Source of the DNA: Pseudomonas sp. ISL-84
GTDB lineage: Bacteria > Bacillota > Bacilli > Bacillales > Cytobacillaceae
Direction: 5' to 3'
Length of the DNA: 64,000 bases
NCBI GenBank assembly: GCA_018613035.1
Contig: JAGGRA010000030.1
Coordinates: 21,775 to 85,774, forward strand
Below the pieces are notes generated by a model. That model worked only from the letters and a program-made list of their open reading frames with translations. It had not been told where the DNA came from and did not search any database. Below are positions 17,407 through 25,602 of the stretch, piece by piece. Position 1 is the stretch's first letter, and each line of letters starts with the position of its first letter. The position numbers and the translations under genes were made by a program.

Positions 17407-19656
17407 ATGAAAATATTAGTTAATCATTCAAAACTACATGGGGTTCCATTTCACAAAGATGTACATAATGAAATGTTTTATTTTGAAAAAGACAAAGTAG
17501 AACAGATAAAAAATGAAGTCTTATGTGGGGATGGTTCCAGTATTCTTATCTCTGGATACAGGGGTGCGGGCAAAACATCTTTTATAAATAAGGTTGAAGA
17601 GCAGATTACTAATGAACCTAACAAAAAGAAACAGATTCACTTTGTAAAGTTAAACCTAACGAAATTCAACGGCTATCCCTATTTAATAAGAAAAATCATT
17701 CGCGCGGTTTATGAGTCTATACCTGCGGAAGATTTAAAAGATTTAAGTAAAAAAGATCCCGATTTAGCCACTAAGCTAGGGTTGTTGTATGAAAGAACTT
17801 TTAATGATGTAACTGCTATCAACAACTTTGAGCTTTCAAATCAGACTAAAAGTACATTAAAGAGCACCTTTAACGCAAAAAAGCTAACTATCCTATTCTT
17901 TTCCATCATTGTGACTGCTTTAAACTTAATCTTTGATTTTAGTCAATTCCTCTTAAATAAAGAAGTTTTTTCAAAAATAATTAATTGGATTACTTTTATA
18001 GGAGTAAGTATATGGGGAGCTGTGGAGGCTTTCAAATTTGATTTAAGCTGGAGTAAGGAACAAATAAATAAACATGTTCTTAATAGACAAAGTCTCTATG
18101 ATGAAGAAATAGCAGAACACCGTTTGACAGAAATCTTGAAAGAACTTAACGAAAAAGATATAAAGTTTGTTATTGTTCTTGATGAATTAGATAAGATTGA
18201 TATACTTGGTGTTGAAAATATTATTAGTGAATTAAAGTTCTTAATGCTGAGCGGTTTAGCCTCTTTTATTATAATTGCCGGCCAGCAATTATACTATAAA
18301 TATGATCATTCTCCGGTTGAGGATGATTCAATTCTCTCCAGTTTATTTTCTAATATCATACATATCCCACTTTCAGATGCTGAAACATTCAAAAAGATAG
18401 CTGGCGAGATAATTACTGATAAAGATACGTTAGTTAATGACACGGTTTCTAACTACATCTCTGCCTTAACCCTTATATCAAATCGTTTACCAAGAAGGTT
18501 TATTAACCTTTTGCGCCAAGAAATAAAATGGGATGGAAATAATAATCCTTATCTTGAAATAACGGATCAAGATGAAAAAAATATTGTACTGGCTAGATGT
18601 CTAGAGGTTATTGAAAAAATAGAGAGTAATGAATTAGAAGAAAGCTATGATAAATACAGCGATGGTATAAAGGATTTTTTCTCTTTTCAATTGCATCGAT
18701 GGCTGCAGATAATAATAAAAAAGAGAGATGTACCATTTACATTAGAAGATATAATGGGTACGGATCAAAACGATTTACCCCCTTATCTTTCACGGTATAC
18801 CACGCTTCTTACAGATCTGGCAGAACTTCTGAAGGACAGATTATTAGAGGCTAATGTGCTGTCACAGATTACTCAGCCAGCAGGAGAAGAATCCGATAAA
18901 TATTTATTTACTTATGAGATAACAATACAAGAAAATCACCAAAATCCGAATAGTTATAACTCAAAATTCATTAATAATATTAATAATATTAAACAGCTAA
19001 TAAATCATTTATCTCATTATATGAATAGTATTGAAGTTACGGACTCGATGGAAGACAAAGTAAAAAAATTAGTTGAAAATCAATACTTAAGCCAAAACTG
19101 GACAAAAAATATTAAAAGATTAAATAGCCTTCAGTTAATTAGCGAGAAACTTAGCAGCAACATCTCGTTATCAGCTGAAGAGGTTAACATTTTACAAGAA
19201 TCAAATATACAATCCAGCCGTTTTGAATCAGAGCTTTTAGAGAGCTACTATTACTATTTAACTAGAAGAGTATTTGAACACTCCAATTATAAAGTTACAA
19301 AATATTATTCAATCTCCTCTACTAAAAAAAACCGGTTTTATGCTGACTTTTTTATGTTAAATAGCCAAGAAACAAAACCCGATATTCTTTTTGAAGTAAA
19401 ACTTAGTCTAAGAAGTATGAATACAAGTATCTATTCAAGGCTAATTGATAATTTAAGAGAGTACAATCAATTATCTAAAAAGGAAAATTACTTAGTAATC
19501 ATTATAAATGAATCAAATATGGAATTAGATAGAATATACCAAAGACTTTCTAATACAATTAAAGATCCTGAAATAATGAAGTACGTAAAAGTTTACATAG
19601 CTCAAGACTACTCTCCGGAATCTTTCAAAGCATTTATTAATGAAAATATAAATTAA
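17407..19656 (+). CDS. KAP-like P-loop ATPase with membrane segments and C-terminal PD-(D/E)XK-like nuclease motif
   Basis: A 749-residue protein. Walker A is GYRGAGKTS (50-58). Two hydrophobic segments (about 159-182 and 193-212) are inserted between Walker A and Walker B, the arrangement typical of KAP-family NTPases. Walker B is FVIVLDELDKID (about 253-264), followed by NRLPRRFINLLRQE near 365, where KAP/STAND ATPases have a conserved arginine region. The C-terminal part contains ADFF (Asp647) and PDILFEVK (Asp659, Glu663, Lys665) and then a helix, which matches a PD-(D/E)XK nuclease core. The ATG at 17407 has GAGGAG upstream. It stands alone in repeat-rich DNA, and its low GC differs little from flanks. 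A membrane-anchored ATP-dependent nuclease acting in phage or plasmid defence is a reasonable inference; nuclease activity is not proven. Confidence 0.75.
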   Translation: MKILVNHSKLHGVPFHKDVHNEMFYFEKDKVEQIKNEVLCGDGSSILISGYRGAGKTSFINKVEEQITNEPNKKKQIHFVKLNLTKFNGYPYLIRKIIRAVYESIPAEDLKDLSKKDPDLATKLGLLYERTFNDVTAINNFELSNQTKSTLKSTFNAKKLTILFFSIIVTALNLIFDFSQFLLNKEVFSKIINWITFIGVSIWGAVEAFKFDLSWSKEQINKHVLNRQSLYDEEIAEHRLTEILKELNEKDIKFVIVLDELDKIDILGVENIISELKFLMLSGLASFIIIAGQQLYYKYDHSPVEDDSILSSLFSNIIHIPLSDAETFKKIAGEIITDKDTLVNDTVSNYISALTLISNRLPRRFINLLRQEIKWDGNNNPYLEITDQDEKNIVLARCLEVIEKIESNELEESYDKYSDGIKDFFSFQLHRWLQIIIKKRDVPFTLEDIMGTDQNDLPPYLSRYTTLLTDLAELLKDRLLEANVLSQITQPAGEESDKYLFTYEITIQENHQNPNSYNSKFINNINNIKQLINHLSHYMNSIEVTDSMEDKVKKLVENQYLSQNWTKNIKRLNSLQLISEKLSSNISLSAEEVNILQESNIQSSRFESELLESYYYYLTRRVFEHSNYKVTKYYSISSTKKNRFYADFFMLNSQETKPDILFEVKLSLRSMNTSIYSRLIDNLREYNQLSKKENYLVIIINESNMELDRIYQRLSNTIKDPEIMKYVKVYIAQDYSPESFKAFINENIN

Positions 19657-19704
19657 AACTTAAATTAGTTCGCTTAAAACTATTGCCTGTACAAACTCAA
19701 TAAA

Positions 19705-19769
19705 CAAAGAGAATCTAAATTCATTATATGTTAATCCATACATTTAACAATAGGGTTAGGTTCTCTTTG
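19705..19769. repeat. Inverted repeat downstream of the KAP-like gene
   Basis: Arms CAAAGAGAATCTAA and TTAGGTTCTCTTTG pair over 14 bases with one wobble, around a 37-base loop. The stem shares CAAAGAGAA with the hairpin at 17009, so the ATPase gene is bracketed by related stems. It may serve as its terminator. Confidence 0.55.
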
Positions 19770-20073
19770 CTGAACATACTTGTATTATCCAATGACCTGT
19801 GTTCTCGACTTGGCTTAGATATTTTACCTTTGCTTTCAGCAGGTCCCATCCTCCACACTCGATTTAGTCCCTTTAATCATTCCACGCTTCTAAACACCAG
19901 CAAGAAAAAGGCGGAATACACGTTATATAAAATGGAAATGTTATCCTCGATCTTTAGAATCCATGGTTCTCGATAACATTAATTTGTAAATGGAATCAGA
20001 CCACTCTCTTTTAATGTGGGGACAGTCCCCTTCTTTTAATCTTTTTCAGCCACCGATATAAAAACTTTATAAG

Positions 20074-20313
20074 TTAAAATGTTATTTCCTCTCTTTTTTT
20101 GTCTGTGTAGAAGACGCTAATATTTTTATCTTTTATTTCCTCGTATAAATCAGGGTATAGCAATCTCGTTTTCTCCTTATTTTCTAGGGAGCAAGATTTA
20201 TTAAGATGAGGATAGTTATCCCAATTTCTGATTTCTTTAATGTAAACCTTATCTTTTTCCTCAAACTGATAAATTGCTGCGATAGTGTTTCTACTAATAT
20301 TTGATTGGCTTGT
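20074..20313 (-). pseudogene. Headless ORF remnant
   Basis: The minus strand is open for 79 codons ending in EEITF and a TAA at 20074-20076. It reads in part YQFEEKDKVYIKEIRNWDNY and LYPDLYEEIKDKNISVFY. There is no start codon with a ribosome site: going upstream, the frame meets ATG-CCA-TAA at 20314-20322, which is the start of a RAYT-type leader (see the repeat at 20320). The amino-acid pattern looks coding, so this is a gene end fused to a RAYT leader. I do not recognise the family. Confidence 0.5.
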
Positions 20314-20319
20314 TTATGG

Positions 20320-20450
20320 CATCATAAAACCTCTTTCAAATAACGTTAAGAAATGTATGTTCGTTAAGTTTTTTTATATCCCCTCTCACCATTCGTCAAT
20401 ATCCTACATAAAAAAAACTAGCTCAGCAACGCCAAGCTAGTCTTTAATGC
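20320..20450. repeat. Orphan RAYT leader/dispersed unit without transposase gene
   Basis: Carries on the minus strand a RAYT-like ribosome site (AAAGAGGT) and ATGATGCC, then on the plus strand GTCAATATCCTACATAAAA and the hairpin ACTAGCT (20417-20423)/AGCTAGT (20435-20441), as in front of the intact RAYT at 12793. The transposase coding part is missing directly after ATGCC. Confidence 0.65.
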
Positions 20451-20516
20451 TGTTTTTGGCAAGCAAAAAATGCACGAAACGGCAGTTAAAAATGTAGCCA
20501 CCTGCCAACAGTATAT

Positions 20517-21236
20517 CTAGTTCTGTAATAAAGACTCTTTATAGCGATGACTATCGCCATTGAAAACTACCAGATGAGAATGATGGATCAGTCGGTCAAT
20601 GACTGCTTCCGTTAAGATGGGATCGCCAAAGACATGGTTCCATTGACCGAACTGAAGAATAGTGGTGATAATGATGCTTTTTGCCTCATAGCACATTGAA
20701 ATAACTTGGAATAATAACTCTCCACCTTGTTTATGTAGAGGAATGTAACCTAGTTCATCGAGAATTAATAAATCCAGCTTTTCTAGTTGCTTGAATAATT
20801 TTGGCAGAGTGCCTTTTTCATTCGCCTCAAGAAGTCGATTTACTAATCCTGCCACTGTGTAGAACTTTACCGATTTGCCAAACTTATGTATGGCATTCAA
20901 GCCGATTAGCGTAGCTAGATAGGTTTTGCCGACTCCTACTCCTCCGTAGAAAATAACATTCTCTTGCTTTTCCATGAACTCTCCATTTAAAAGGTTCTCC
21001 TTTGTCATTCCTGGCGGAACCTGAACCTCATTCCAATCAAACGGTTTTCCTTTCACCGTTGGAAGGGTAGCCTGGGTTAACAGGAGATTTAGCCTGCGCT
21101 CTTCACGCTGCCGGATTTCGGCTTCAAAAAGTTTGAGTAAATACTCTTGATTACTCGAAGCTTCTACTTCATCAAAATGCTCTTTGATCCAACTTAGCTT
21201 TAACCGTTTAGCATAAGATTTTATTTGGTCATTCAT
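20517..21236 (-). CDS. istB: IS21 helper ATPase IstB, element 1
   Basis: DnaA-like AAA+ ATPase that assists the IstA transposase. 239 residues from the ATG at 21236. Motifs: Walker A FYGGVGVGKTYLAT near 98, LLILDELGYIPL (Walker B) near 160, and SIIITTILQFGQWNHVFGDP with TEAVIDRLIHHSHLV near the end, all standard for IstB. Its start overlaps the istA stop by eight bases, as expected for coupled translation. Apparently intact. Confidence 0.92.
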   Translation of the reverse strand: MNDQIKSYAKRLKLSWIKEHFDEVEASSNQEYLLKLFEAEIRQREERRLNLLLTQATLPTVKGKPFDWNEVQVPPGMTKENLLNGEFMEKQENVIFYGGVGVGKTYLATLIGLNAIHKFGKSVKFYTVAGLVNRLLEANEKGTLPKLFKQLEKLDLLILDELGYIPLHKQGGELLFQVISMCYEAKSIIITTILQFGQWNHVFGDPILTEAVIDRLIHHSHLVVFNGDSHRYKESLLQN

Positions 21237-22737
21237 TATGCTGCACCTCTTTGTGGAGTTGATCATAATGATCTAAGCCTCGCGTTGCTTCCGGCAGTTG
21301 AGGCAACGACCTTTTTGAGCTTAGTTCACTTCTGATTCCACGACCGTTAATAAGTTGATAGAATACTTGTTTAATGGCATCCACGGAGGGATGTCCATGT
21401 TCAGAAGCGATGACCAAGGCTTTGGTAATAACGCTGAAATCGTGATCCTTTAAGATTATCGATAATAGTTTCAGTGCCTCCGGCTTTTCAGTTACAGTAC
21501 AGGATCCGAAATAGTTCTTCCACTCTTCCGGAAGCTGGTCATAAAAACTAGTATATTTAAGTGCCGTAGGCCGTTTGGCCATCAAGTTTAGGTACGGCTG
21601 CCATTTCATGGACTTTCTATATTGGCCATATAGACGGGAATGGCTTACTACAAGTTGATGGTCATCGTTCAAAATATCCACCCTGCTATATGATATTTTT
21701 ACGAGTACCTTGTTAAGTGCATATCTTGGTGAAGTCGAATATAGATTAAGGTCCAGCTTAATATATCCGTATTTATCGGCTTTCAGGGTCTCGTACCTGA
21801 CACATTCGTATTCTTTTACCGGCAATAGGAGGAAGGCATCCTTATCCTCCTCGAAGAGTTCCTCAATCTTCCACTCCTTTTGGTAATGCTTCCTTTTACG
21901 GTCCTTTTCTGCCTTTCCCCATAGCTCTTTATTCAACTCATCCAGTTCGATGACATGAAGTCCGGGGAGGAGGAAGTTATTCCTGATATACTTGACCATT
22001 GCTTCTACATGCCCTTTTTCATTCCCGCTATTAGGATTACAGAACTCACACTCGAAACCGTAGTGCAGAACGAAGTTCTGGAATTCATCGGTTAATTGCC
22101 GTTCACCATTTGGCAGTATTTTCTTCACCGCCGGGGAAAGGTTGTCAAACCGTATGGTTTTCGGCACTCCGCCCATATGATGAAAAACTCTCTTCATCCC
22201 CTCAAGAAAGCACTCCCTATTTTGGGAAGGAAATACTTGAAAATAAAAAGCATTACTGAAAGGGAAGGACAATACAAGGTATGGCAAGACAATCTCTTCT
22301 CCTCCGTAAACAAAAGGAGCTTCTCCAAAATCCACCTGGGCAGTACCTGGTTTAGCTTCGAGTGGAAGAGCTGGATCATTTGCCTCATTTAGGAAAGCCT
22401 TCTTTCTAGTGGAAACATAATCCCTGACCGTACGGTCGGAACCTTTAAAATCATGATGCTCCTTTAATAATTCCCACATTCTCTTGGCTGTCCTACGAAA
22501 CTTCTTTTTCTTTTTTTGATCTTCCTTGATCCAATCATCGAGTATGGCTTTCACTGGTCCTAACACCGGAGCTGTCCTAGTCAGTTTCTTAATAGGCTTT
22601 TCGTTGAAGTCGTCCATATCTGCATACTTCTTAACGGTTCTGGGTTCTCTCCCCATTATTTTAGCCACACATGAATATCCGCAGCCTTTAAAGTTAACTT
22701 CATGTCTGATATAATTAATTTCGGCCACCGCCAACAT
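21229..22737 (-). CDS. istA: IS21 transposase IstA, element 1
   Basis: DDE transposase of the IS21 family, 502 residues from the ATG at 22737, which has AAGGAG directly before it and GGAGG further up. It starts MLAVAEINYIRHEVNFKGCG, has an N-terminal helix-turn-helix part, then the rve integrase core: TAQVDFGEAPF (first Asp), IRFDNLSPAVKK (second Asp) and NSGNEKGHVEAMVKYIRNNF (Glu). The C-terminal part is the usual Mu-type C domain. No frameshift. It cotranscribes with istB. Confidence 0.93.
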   Translation of the reverse strand: MLAVAEINYIRHEVNFKGCGYSCVAKIMGREPRTVKKYADMDDFNEKPIKKLTRTAPVLGPVKAILDDWIKEDQKKKKKFRRTAKRMWELLKEHHDFKGSDRTVRDYVSTRKKAFLNEANDPALPLEAKPGTAQVDFGEAPFVYGGEEIVLPYLVLSFPFSNAFYFQVFPSQNRECFLEGMKRVFHHMGGVPKTIRFDNLSPAVKKILPNGERQLTDEFQNFVLHYGFECEFCNPNSGNEKGHVEAMVKYIRNNFLLPGLHVIELDELNKELWGKAEKDRKRKHYQKEWKIEELFEEDKDAFLLLPVKEYECVRYETLKADKYGYIKLDLNLYSTSPRYALNKVLVKISYSRVDILNDDHQLVVSHSRLYGQYRKSMKWQPYLNLMAKRPTALKYTSFYDQLPEEWKNYFGSCTVTEKPEALKLLSIILKDHDFSVITKALVIASEHGHPSVDAIKQVFYQLINGRGIRSELSSKRSLPQLPEATRGLDHYDQLHKEVQHNE

Positions 22738-22816
22738 CTCCTTAATACCTCCTGCACGTTTTGTACCCAACAGGAAGTGTATGTGTATTTGGGAATGTTG
22801 ACAAGTGGCTTTTTTT

Positions 22817-22921
22817 AATTTGTGCAGGCCCCTATGGGTCTGCACAAATTAAATGCCATAACCTACAATTTTATGATGCCATAAACACTTTAATGCTTCA
22901 CCGTTTGTGGGGTCAGGCACC
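22817..22921 (+). repeat. Dispersed unit copy (15-bp hairpin + TGTGGGGTCAGGCACC)
   Basis: A hairpin with AATTTGTGCAG/CTGCACAAATT arms plus GCCC/GGGT inner pairs and a CTAT loop (22817-22850), then TGTGGGGTCAGGCACC at 22906-22921. The orphan istB coding sequence begins immediately after the core, so this unit forms one junction of a rearrangement. Confidence 0.75.
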
Positions 22922-22933
22922 TTTTTTCATGAG

Positions 22934-23641
22934 ATGCGGTTAAACGCCATGGCAGAACAATTCAACGAACAACTCCGGAATGAGCAGTTCAAAGAGTTAT
23001 CTTTTGAGGACCGCTTTGGACTGATGGTAGATATTGAATGGTCACGCCGTAAAAACAATAAGCTAAATCGACTTATCAAGGGGGCTAACTTCCGTTATCC
23101 CAATGCCTGTGTTGAAGATATAGAATATCACGCAGACCGAAGGCTTGATAAAACACAAATTCTAAGACTCGCTTCATCCGAATATATCCAAGGGAAACAC
23201 AATCTTATCATCAAGGGAGCTTCCGGAAACGGAAAGTCTTACCTCGCGTGCGCCTTTGGGATCGCTGCCTGCCGCCAATTTTATACAGTCAAATATGTTC
23301 GTCTTCCCGATCTTTTGGAAGAATTAGCTGTGGCCAGAGGCGAAGGAATCTATCAAAAAGTCATGAAGTCTTACCGAAAGGTTGACCTTCTCATTTTAGA
23401 TGAATGGCTCCTTACTTCACTTAGGGAAAATGAAGCCCGAGATCTCCTGGAAATCATAGAATCCCGTCATCAGGTGGCATCCACCATTTTCTGTTCTCAG
23501 TTCGATACACAGGGCTGGTACGAAAAAATAGGGGAAGCTACTTTGGCTGATGCAATATTGGACCGGATTATCCACGATTCCTACAACATTTTCATCGATG
23601 GTGAAGTCTCAATGAGAGAACGACATGGAATAAAGGGATAG
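22934..23641 (+). CDS. istB: Orphan IS21-type IstB ATPase (no istA partner)
   Basis: 235 residues starting MRLNAMAEQFNEQL, close to a normal IstB start (LKEMRLSAMAEQF in relatives). Walker A is KGASGNGKSYLACA near 96, Walker B VDLLILDEWLLTS near 155, and ADAILDRIIHDSYNIFI is the C-terminal signature. It is of a different IstB subgroup from the two other copies here. The DNA upstream is not istA but a dispersed repeat ending at 22921, so the element has lost its front half. The frame reads back into that repeat, and an own ribosome site is not evident, so expression is doubtful. Confidence 0.8.
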   Translation: MRLNAMAEQFNEQLRNEQFKELSFEDRFGLMVDIEWSRRKNNKLNRLIKGANFRYPNACVEDIEYHADRRLDKTQILRLASSEYIQGKHNLIIKGASGNGKSYLACAFGIAACRQFYTVKYVRLPDLLEELAVARGEGIYQKVMKSYRKVDLLILDEWLLTSLRENEARDLLEIIESRHQVASTIFCSQFDTQGWYEKIGEATLADAILDRIIHDSYNIFIDGEVSMRERHGIKG

Positions 23642-23673
23642 GATTAACCTCTTGGGAATACCATAAAAAATAA

Positions 23674-23702
23674 CCTCCTACCAATCCAGATTGGGTAGGA
23701 GG
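23674..23702 (+). terminator. Hairpin after orphan istB
   Basis: CCTCCTACC paired with GGTAGGAGG around a short loop, 33 bases past the istB stop. It lacks a long T run, so it is only a likely terminator. Confidence 0.5.
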
Positions 23703-23725
23703 CCTTGGAATTATTCATCGGTTAG

Positions 23726-24057
23726 AAAGTTAAAAAATCCGATTTGGAAAGCAGTTGATAATTTTCTGTTCTAACTCATTGTTTTTTAGCTTTAACTCAG
23801 CTACTTTCTTCTTGTAATCTAGTGATTTTGGTTTATTCATCTATCCCATCTTCATAAGCAGTCCCCAAAACCCTAAGCCATTCACTGAAATTATACATAT
23901 CCCATTCAGCTAAACTAGCCTTTTTATTCTTCATAGCGAGTCCCACAGGATTAGTATCCATCCAATTACGGAGCAATTCCTCATCGCACTTAACCTCGTG
24001 TAAGGGAAAAAACCGGTTGCTTTCTGGACGGTGACCAAATAATGTCCCCTTCCCCAA
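23726..24057 (-). pseudogene. Truncated two-ORF remnant inside the IS21 remnant
   Basis: Minus-strand frame 23833-24057 (74 codons) reads FFPLHEVKCDEELLRNWMDT and SLAEWDMYNFSEWLRVLG, ending GIDE. A second short frame, MNKPKSLDYKKKVAELKLKN onward (36 codons, down to 23726), starts by overlapping that stop (ATGAATAA), as cotranslated genes do. The first has no proper start: its apparent beginning (GGGGAAGGGGACA) is repeat-like DNA. Neither is recognised. They are probably the broken end of an imported gene pair. Confidence 0.45.
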
Positions 24058-24110
24058 AACTATTTATTTAAATGTAGTATATCTGTGATTAGGAGGATAG
24101 GCAAAAGGAG

Positions 24111-24232
24111 GTGGCTCTCAATGTGGCTATGGTGGCTCTATTTTTTGTCATAAGTGGCTCTGAAATTTGGCAATAGTGGCACTTTTTGATGGCAATATTC
24201 AGTGATCGCTCTGGCTCAATTTCATATTGACA
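24111..24232 (+). mobile_element. Right end of an IS21-type element with 22-bp terminal repeats
   Basis: Three 22-base direct repeats beginning GTGGCTCT or GTGGCACT at 24132, 24154 and 24176, with a fourth partial copy at 24111 and GTGATCGCTCTGGCTCAATT before an end at ATTGACA (24232). Multiple internal terminal repeats and a CA-3' end are typical of IS21-family ends. The DNA right after it is RAYT coding sequence, so the element interrupted that gene. It probably belongs with the orphan istB at 22934. Confidence 0.65.
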
Positions 24233-24236
24233 AAAA

Positions 24237-24536
24237 CACCTGAAAAACATGGCCGTCTGTTCTTAAACGCTGATTAAGGTATACTGCATAACGGGAGTGC
24301 ATTTCTTTCATGATATACTGAATGTGGTGATTAAGAGTTTCTAGCTGAAGGTGTAAGTGGTTGGTCATGAGGCAATAGGAATGTAAAATAAAAGGCATCA
24401 TACTCCGGACATCTTCCAAAATGCCCAAATACGTTTGAAAATCCACATGATCATGAAAAATCGCTGCTCTGCGATTTCCTCTGGCAACAATATGATATAT
24501 TGCACCCGGATACCAAATCCGATGTGGCCTTGGCAT
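24237..24536 (-). pseudogene. REP-associated tyrosine transposase, copy 2, truncated
   Basis: Nearly identical in protein to the copy at 12203 (starts MPRPHRIWYPGAIYHIVARG; HUH site TNHLHLQLE; MHSRYAVYLNQR). It stops matching after RTDGHVFQ, where IS21-type terminal DNA begins, and the frame then runs into a chance stop. About 95 of 196 residues are lost at the C-terminus, including the conserved YIHRNPLEA region. GGGGGAGG precedes the ATG at 24536. The His and Tyr active residues are kept but the protein is probably non-functional. Confidence 0.8.
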
Positions 24537-24555
24537 TATACCTCCCCCTTTAAAA

Positions 24556-24686
24556 TAAAGTAAAGGAACATATGTTCTATACATAAATATTAAATCACCT
24601 CTCATCATCCGTCAATATCCTATACAAAAAAACTAGCTTATCAATGCCAAGTCTTTAACACTTCAGCGTATGTGGGGTCAGGCACC
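24556..24686 (+). repeat. RAYT-linked dispersed unit, copy 2
   Basis: Upstream of the truncated RAYT: GTCAATATCCTATACAAAA, a partly decayed ACTAGCT hairpin, and TGTGGGGTCAGGCACC at 24671-24686. The order and orientation match the copy at 12825. Confidence 0.75.
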
Positions 24687-24828
24687 TTTTTTCCCGAGGA
24701 AAATCGAAGGCGGAAAACGAAATGGGCCTCGCGTTAATGGCGGTGAATTTAAGAAAATTCACTGCCAATGTAACCGTCAAGTAGAAATCAACAGTTTTTA
24801 GTAAATAAGATTAAACAGTTTTCATCAA

Positions 24829-25602
24829 TTAAGATTCAACACTCTGATTATCAAATAATGCTTTTCTGTATTTCATTCTGATACTGTCCTGTTCTTCGCT
24901 GAAAGTCAAAATTTCGCTCCGATGAAGGAGTCGGTCTAGTATGGCTGTCGTAAGTGTCGTATCCCCAAGGAACTTTCCCCATTCTCCAGGACCTTTATTA
25001 GATGTAAGGATAAATGCAGCTTTGTCATACATCTCATATATAAATTGGAAGAATAAATGGGCATCTTGTGGTTCATAAGCCATATACATGACATCATCGA
25101 TGATAATCAGATCAGATTTAATAATACGGTTGTACCTTGTTTTAGATTTACTGATATACTCTCTTGATTTCAATACATAAATTAAACGATCCATTGATAT
25201 AAAAGAAACCTGGTATCCACGCTCAATAGCGTGGATACCTAAGGCAGTTGATAGATGGGTCTTGCCGACACCCGTTGGTCCCATCATAATTAAGGTAAAA
25301 TACTCATCGACCCATGATAATTGTTTTAAAATATTCAGCTGTTTTTCTCCAATCGCTGTCTGTTCCTCAAGTCGAAAGTTCTCAAATGTTAAAGCTTCTG
25401 GAAACTCAGCCCACTTCATTAATCTTTCACTGTTTTTTCTTTCCCTACAACGCATTTCATGGCTAAGAAACTCATGGATAAATTCATGATAGGTCCATCC
25501 CTTTGCTTCAGCTTCCCTTAAAAGAGAGGGTAATTCCTTGGCTGTCTCAGCCAGACGTAAGGTTCGACATTTATCCTGAAGTGATTCGTAAGGTTGGCTC
25601 AT
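24829..25602 (-). CDS. istB: IS21 helper ATPase IstB, element 2
   Basis: 257-residue AAA+ helper. Walker A is MMGPTGVGKTHLSTALG near 105, Walker B SDLIIIDDVMYMA near 165, then ILTSNKGPGEWGKFLGDTTL and TAILDRLLHRSEIL. The ATG overlaps the istA stop by four bases (ATGA). It looks intact and is of another IstB subgroup than element 1. Confidence 0.92.
   Translation of the reverse strand: MSQPYESLQDKCRTLRLAETAKELPSLLREAEAKGWTYHEFIHEFLSHEMRCRERKNSERLMKWAEFPEALTFENFRLEEQTAIGEKQLNILKQLSWVDEYFTLIMMGPTGVGKTHLSTALGIHAIERGYQVSFISMDRLIYVLKSREYISKSKTRYNRIIKSDLIIIDDVMYMAYEPQDAHLFFQFIYEMYDKAAFILTSNKGPGEWGKFLGDTTLTTAILDRLLHRSEILTFSEEQDSIRMKYRKALFDNQSVES

Larger units (their letters stand above)
20471..22826 (-). 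mobile_element. IS21-family insertion sequence, element 1
   Basis: Contains overlapping istA and istB on the minus strand. Related inverted ends are visible: AGCCACCTGCCAACA near 20498-20510 and its counterpart AGCCACTTGTCAACA read on the minus strand near 22798-22812. Both lie inside matching TGCAC-starting flanks, which I used to set the approximate limits. I see no clear target duplication, so the exact ends are uncertain. The right side abuts a hairpin of the dispersed-unit type. Confidence 0.7.

Noticed and set aside
19728..19976. 82-codon plus-strand ORF after the KAP-like gene
   Set aside because: Overlaps the inverted repeat at 19705-19769, no ribosome site, no coding-like pattern.
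24111..24197. Possible CRISPR-like array from regular 22-base repeats
   Set aside because: The units are contiguous with no spacers and sit at an IS end, so they are IS21 terminal repeats.
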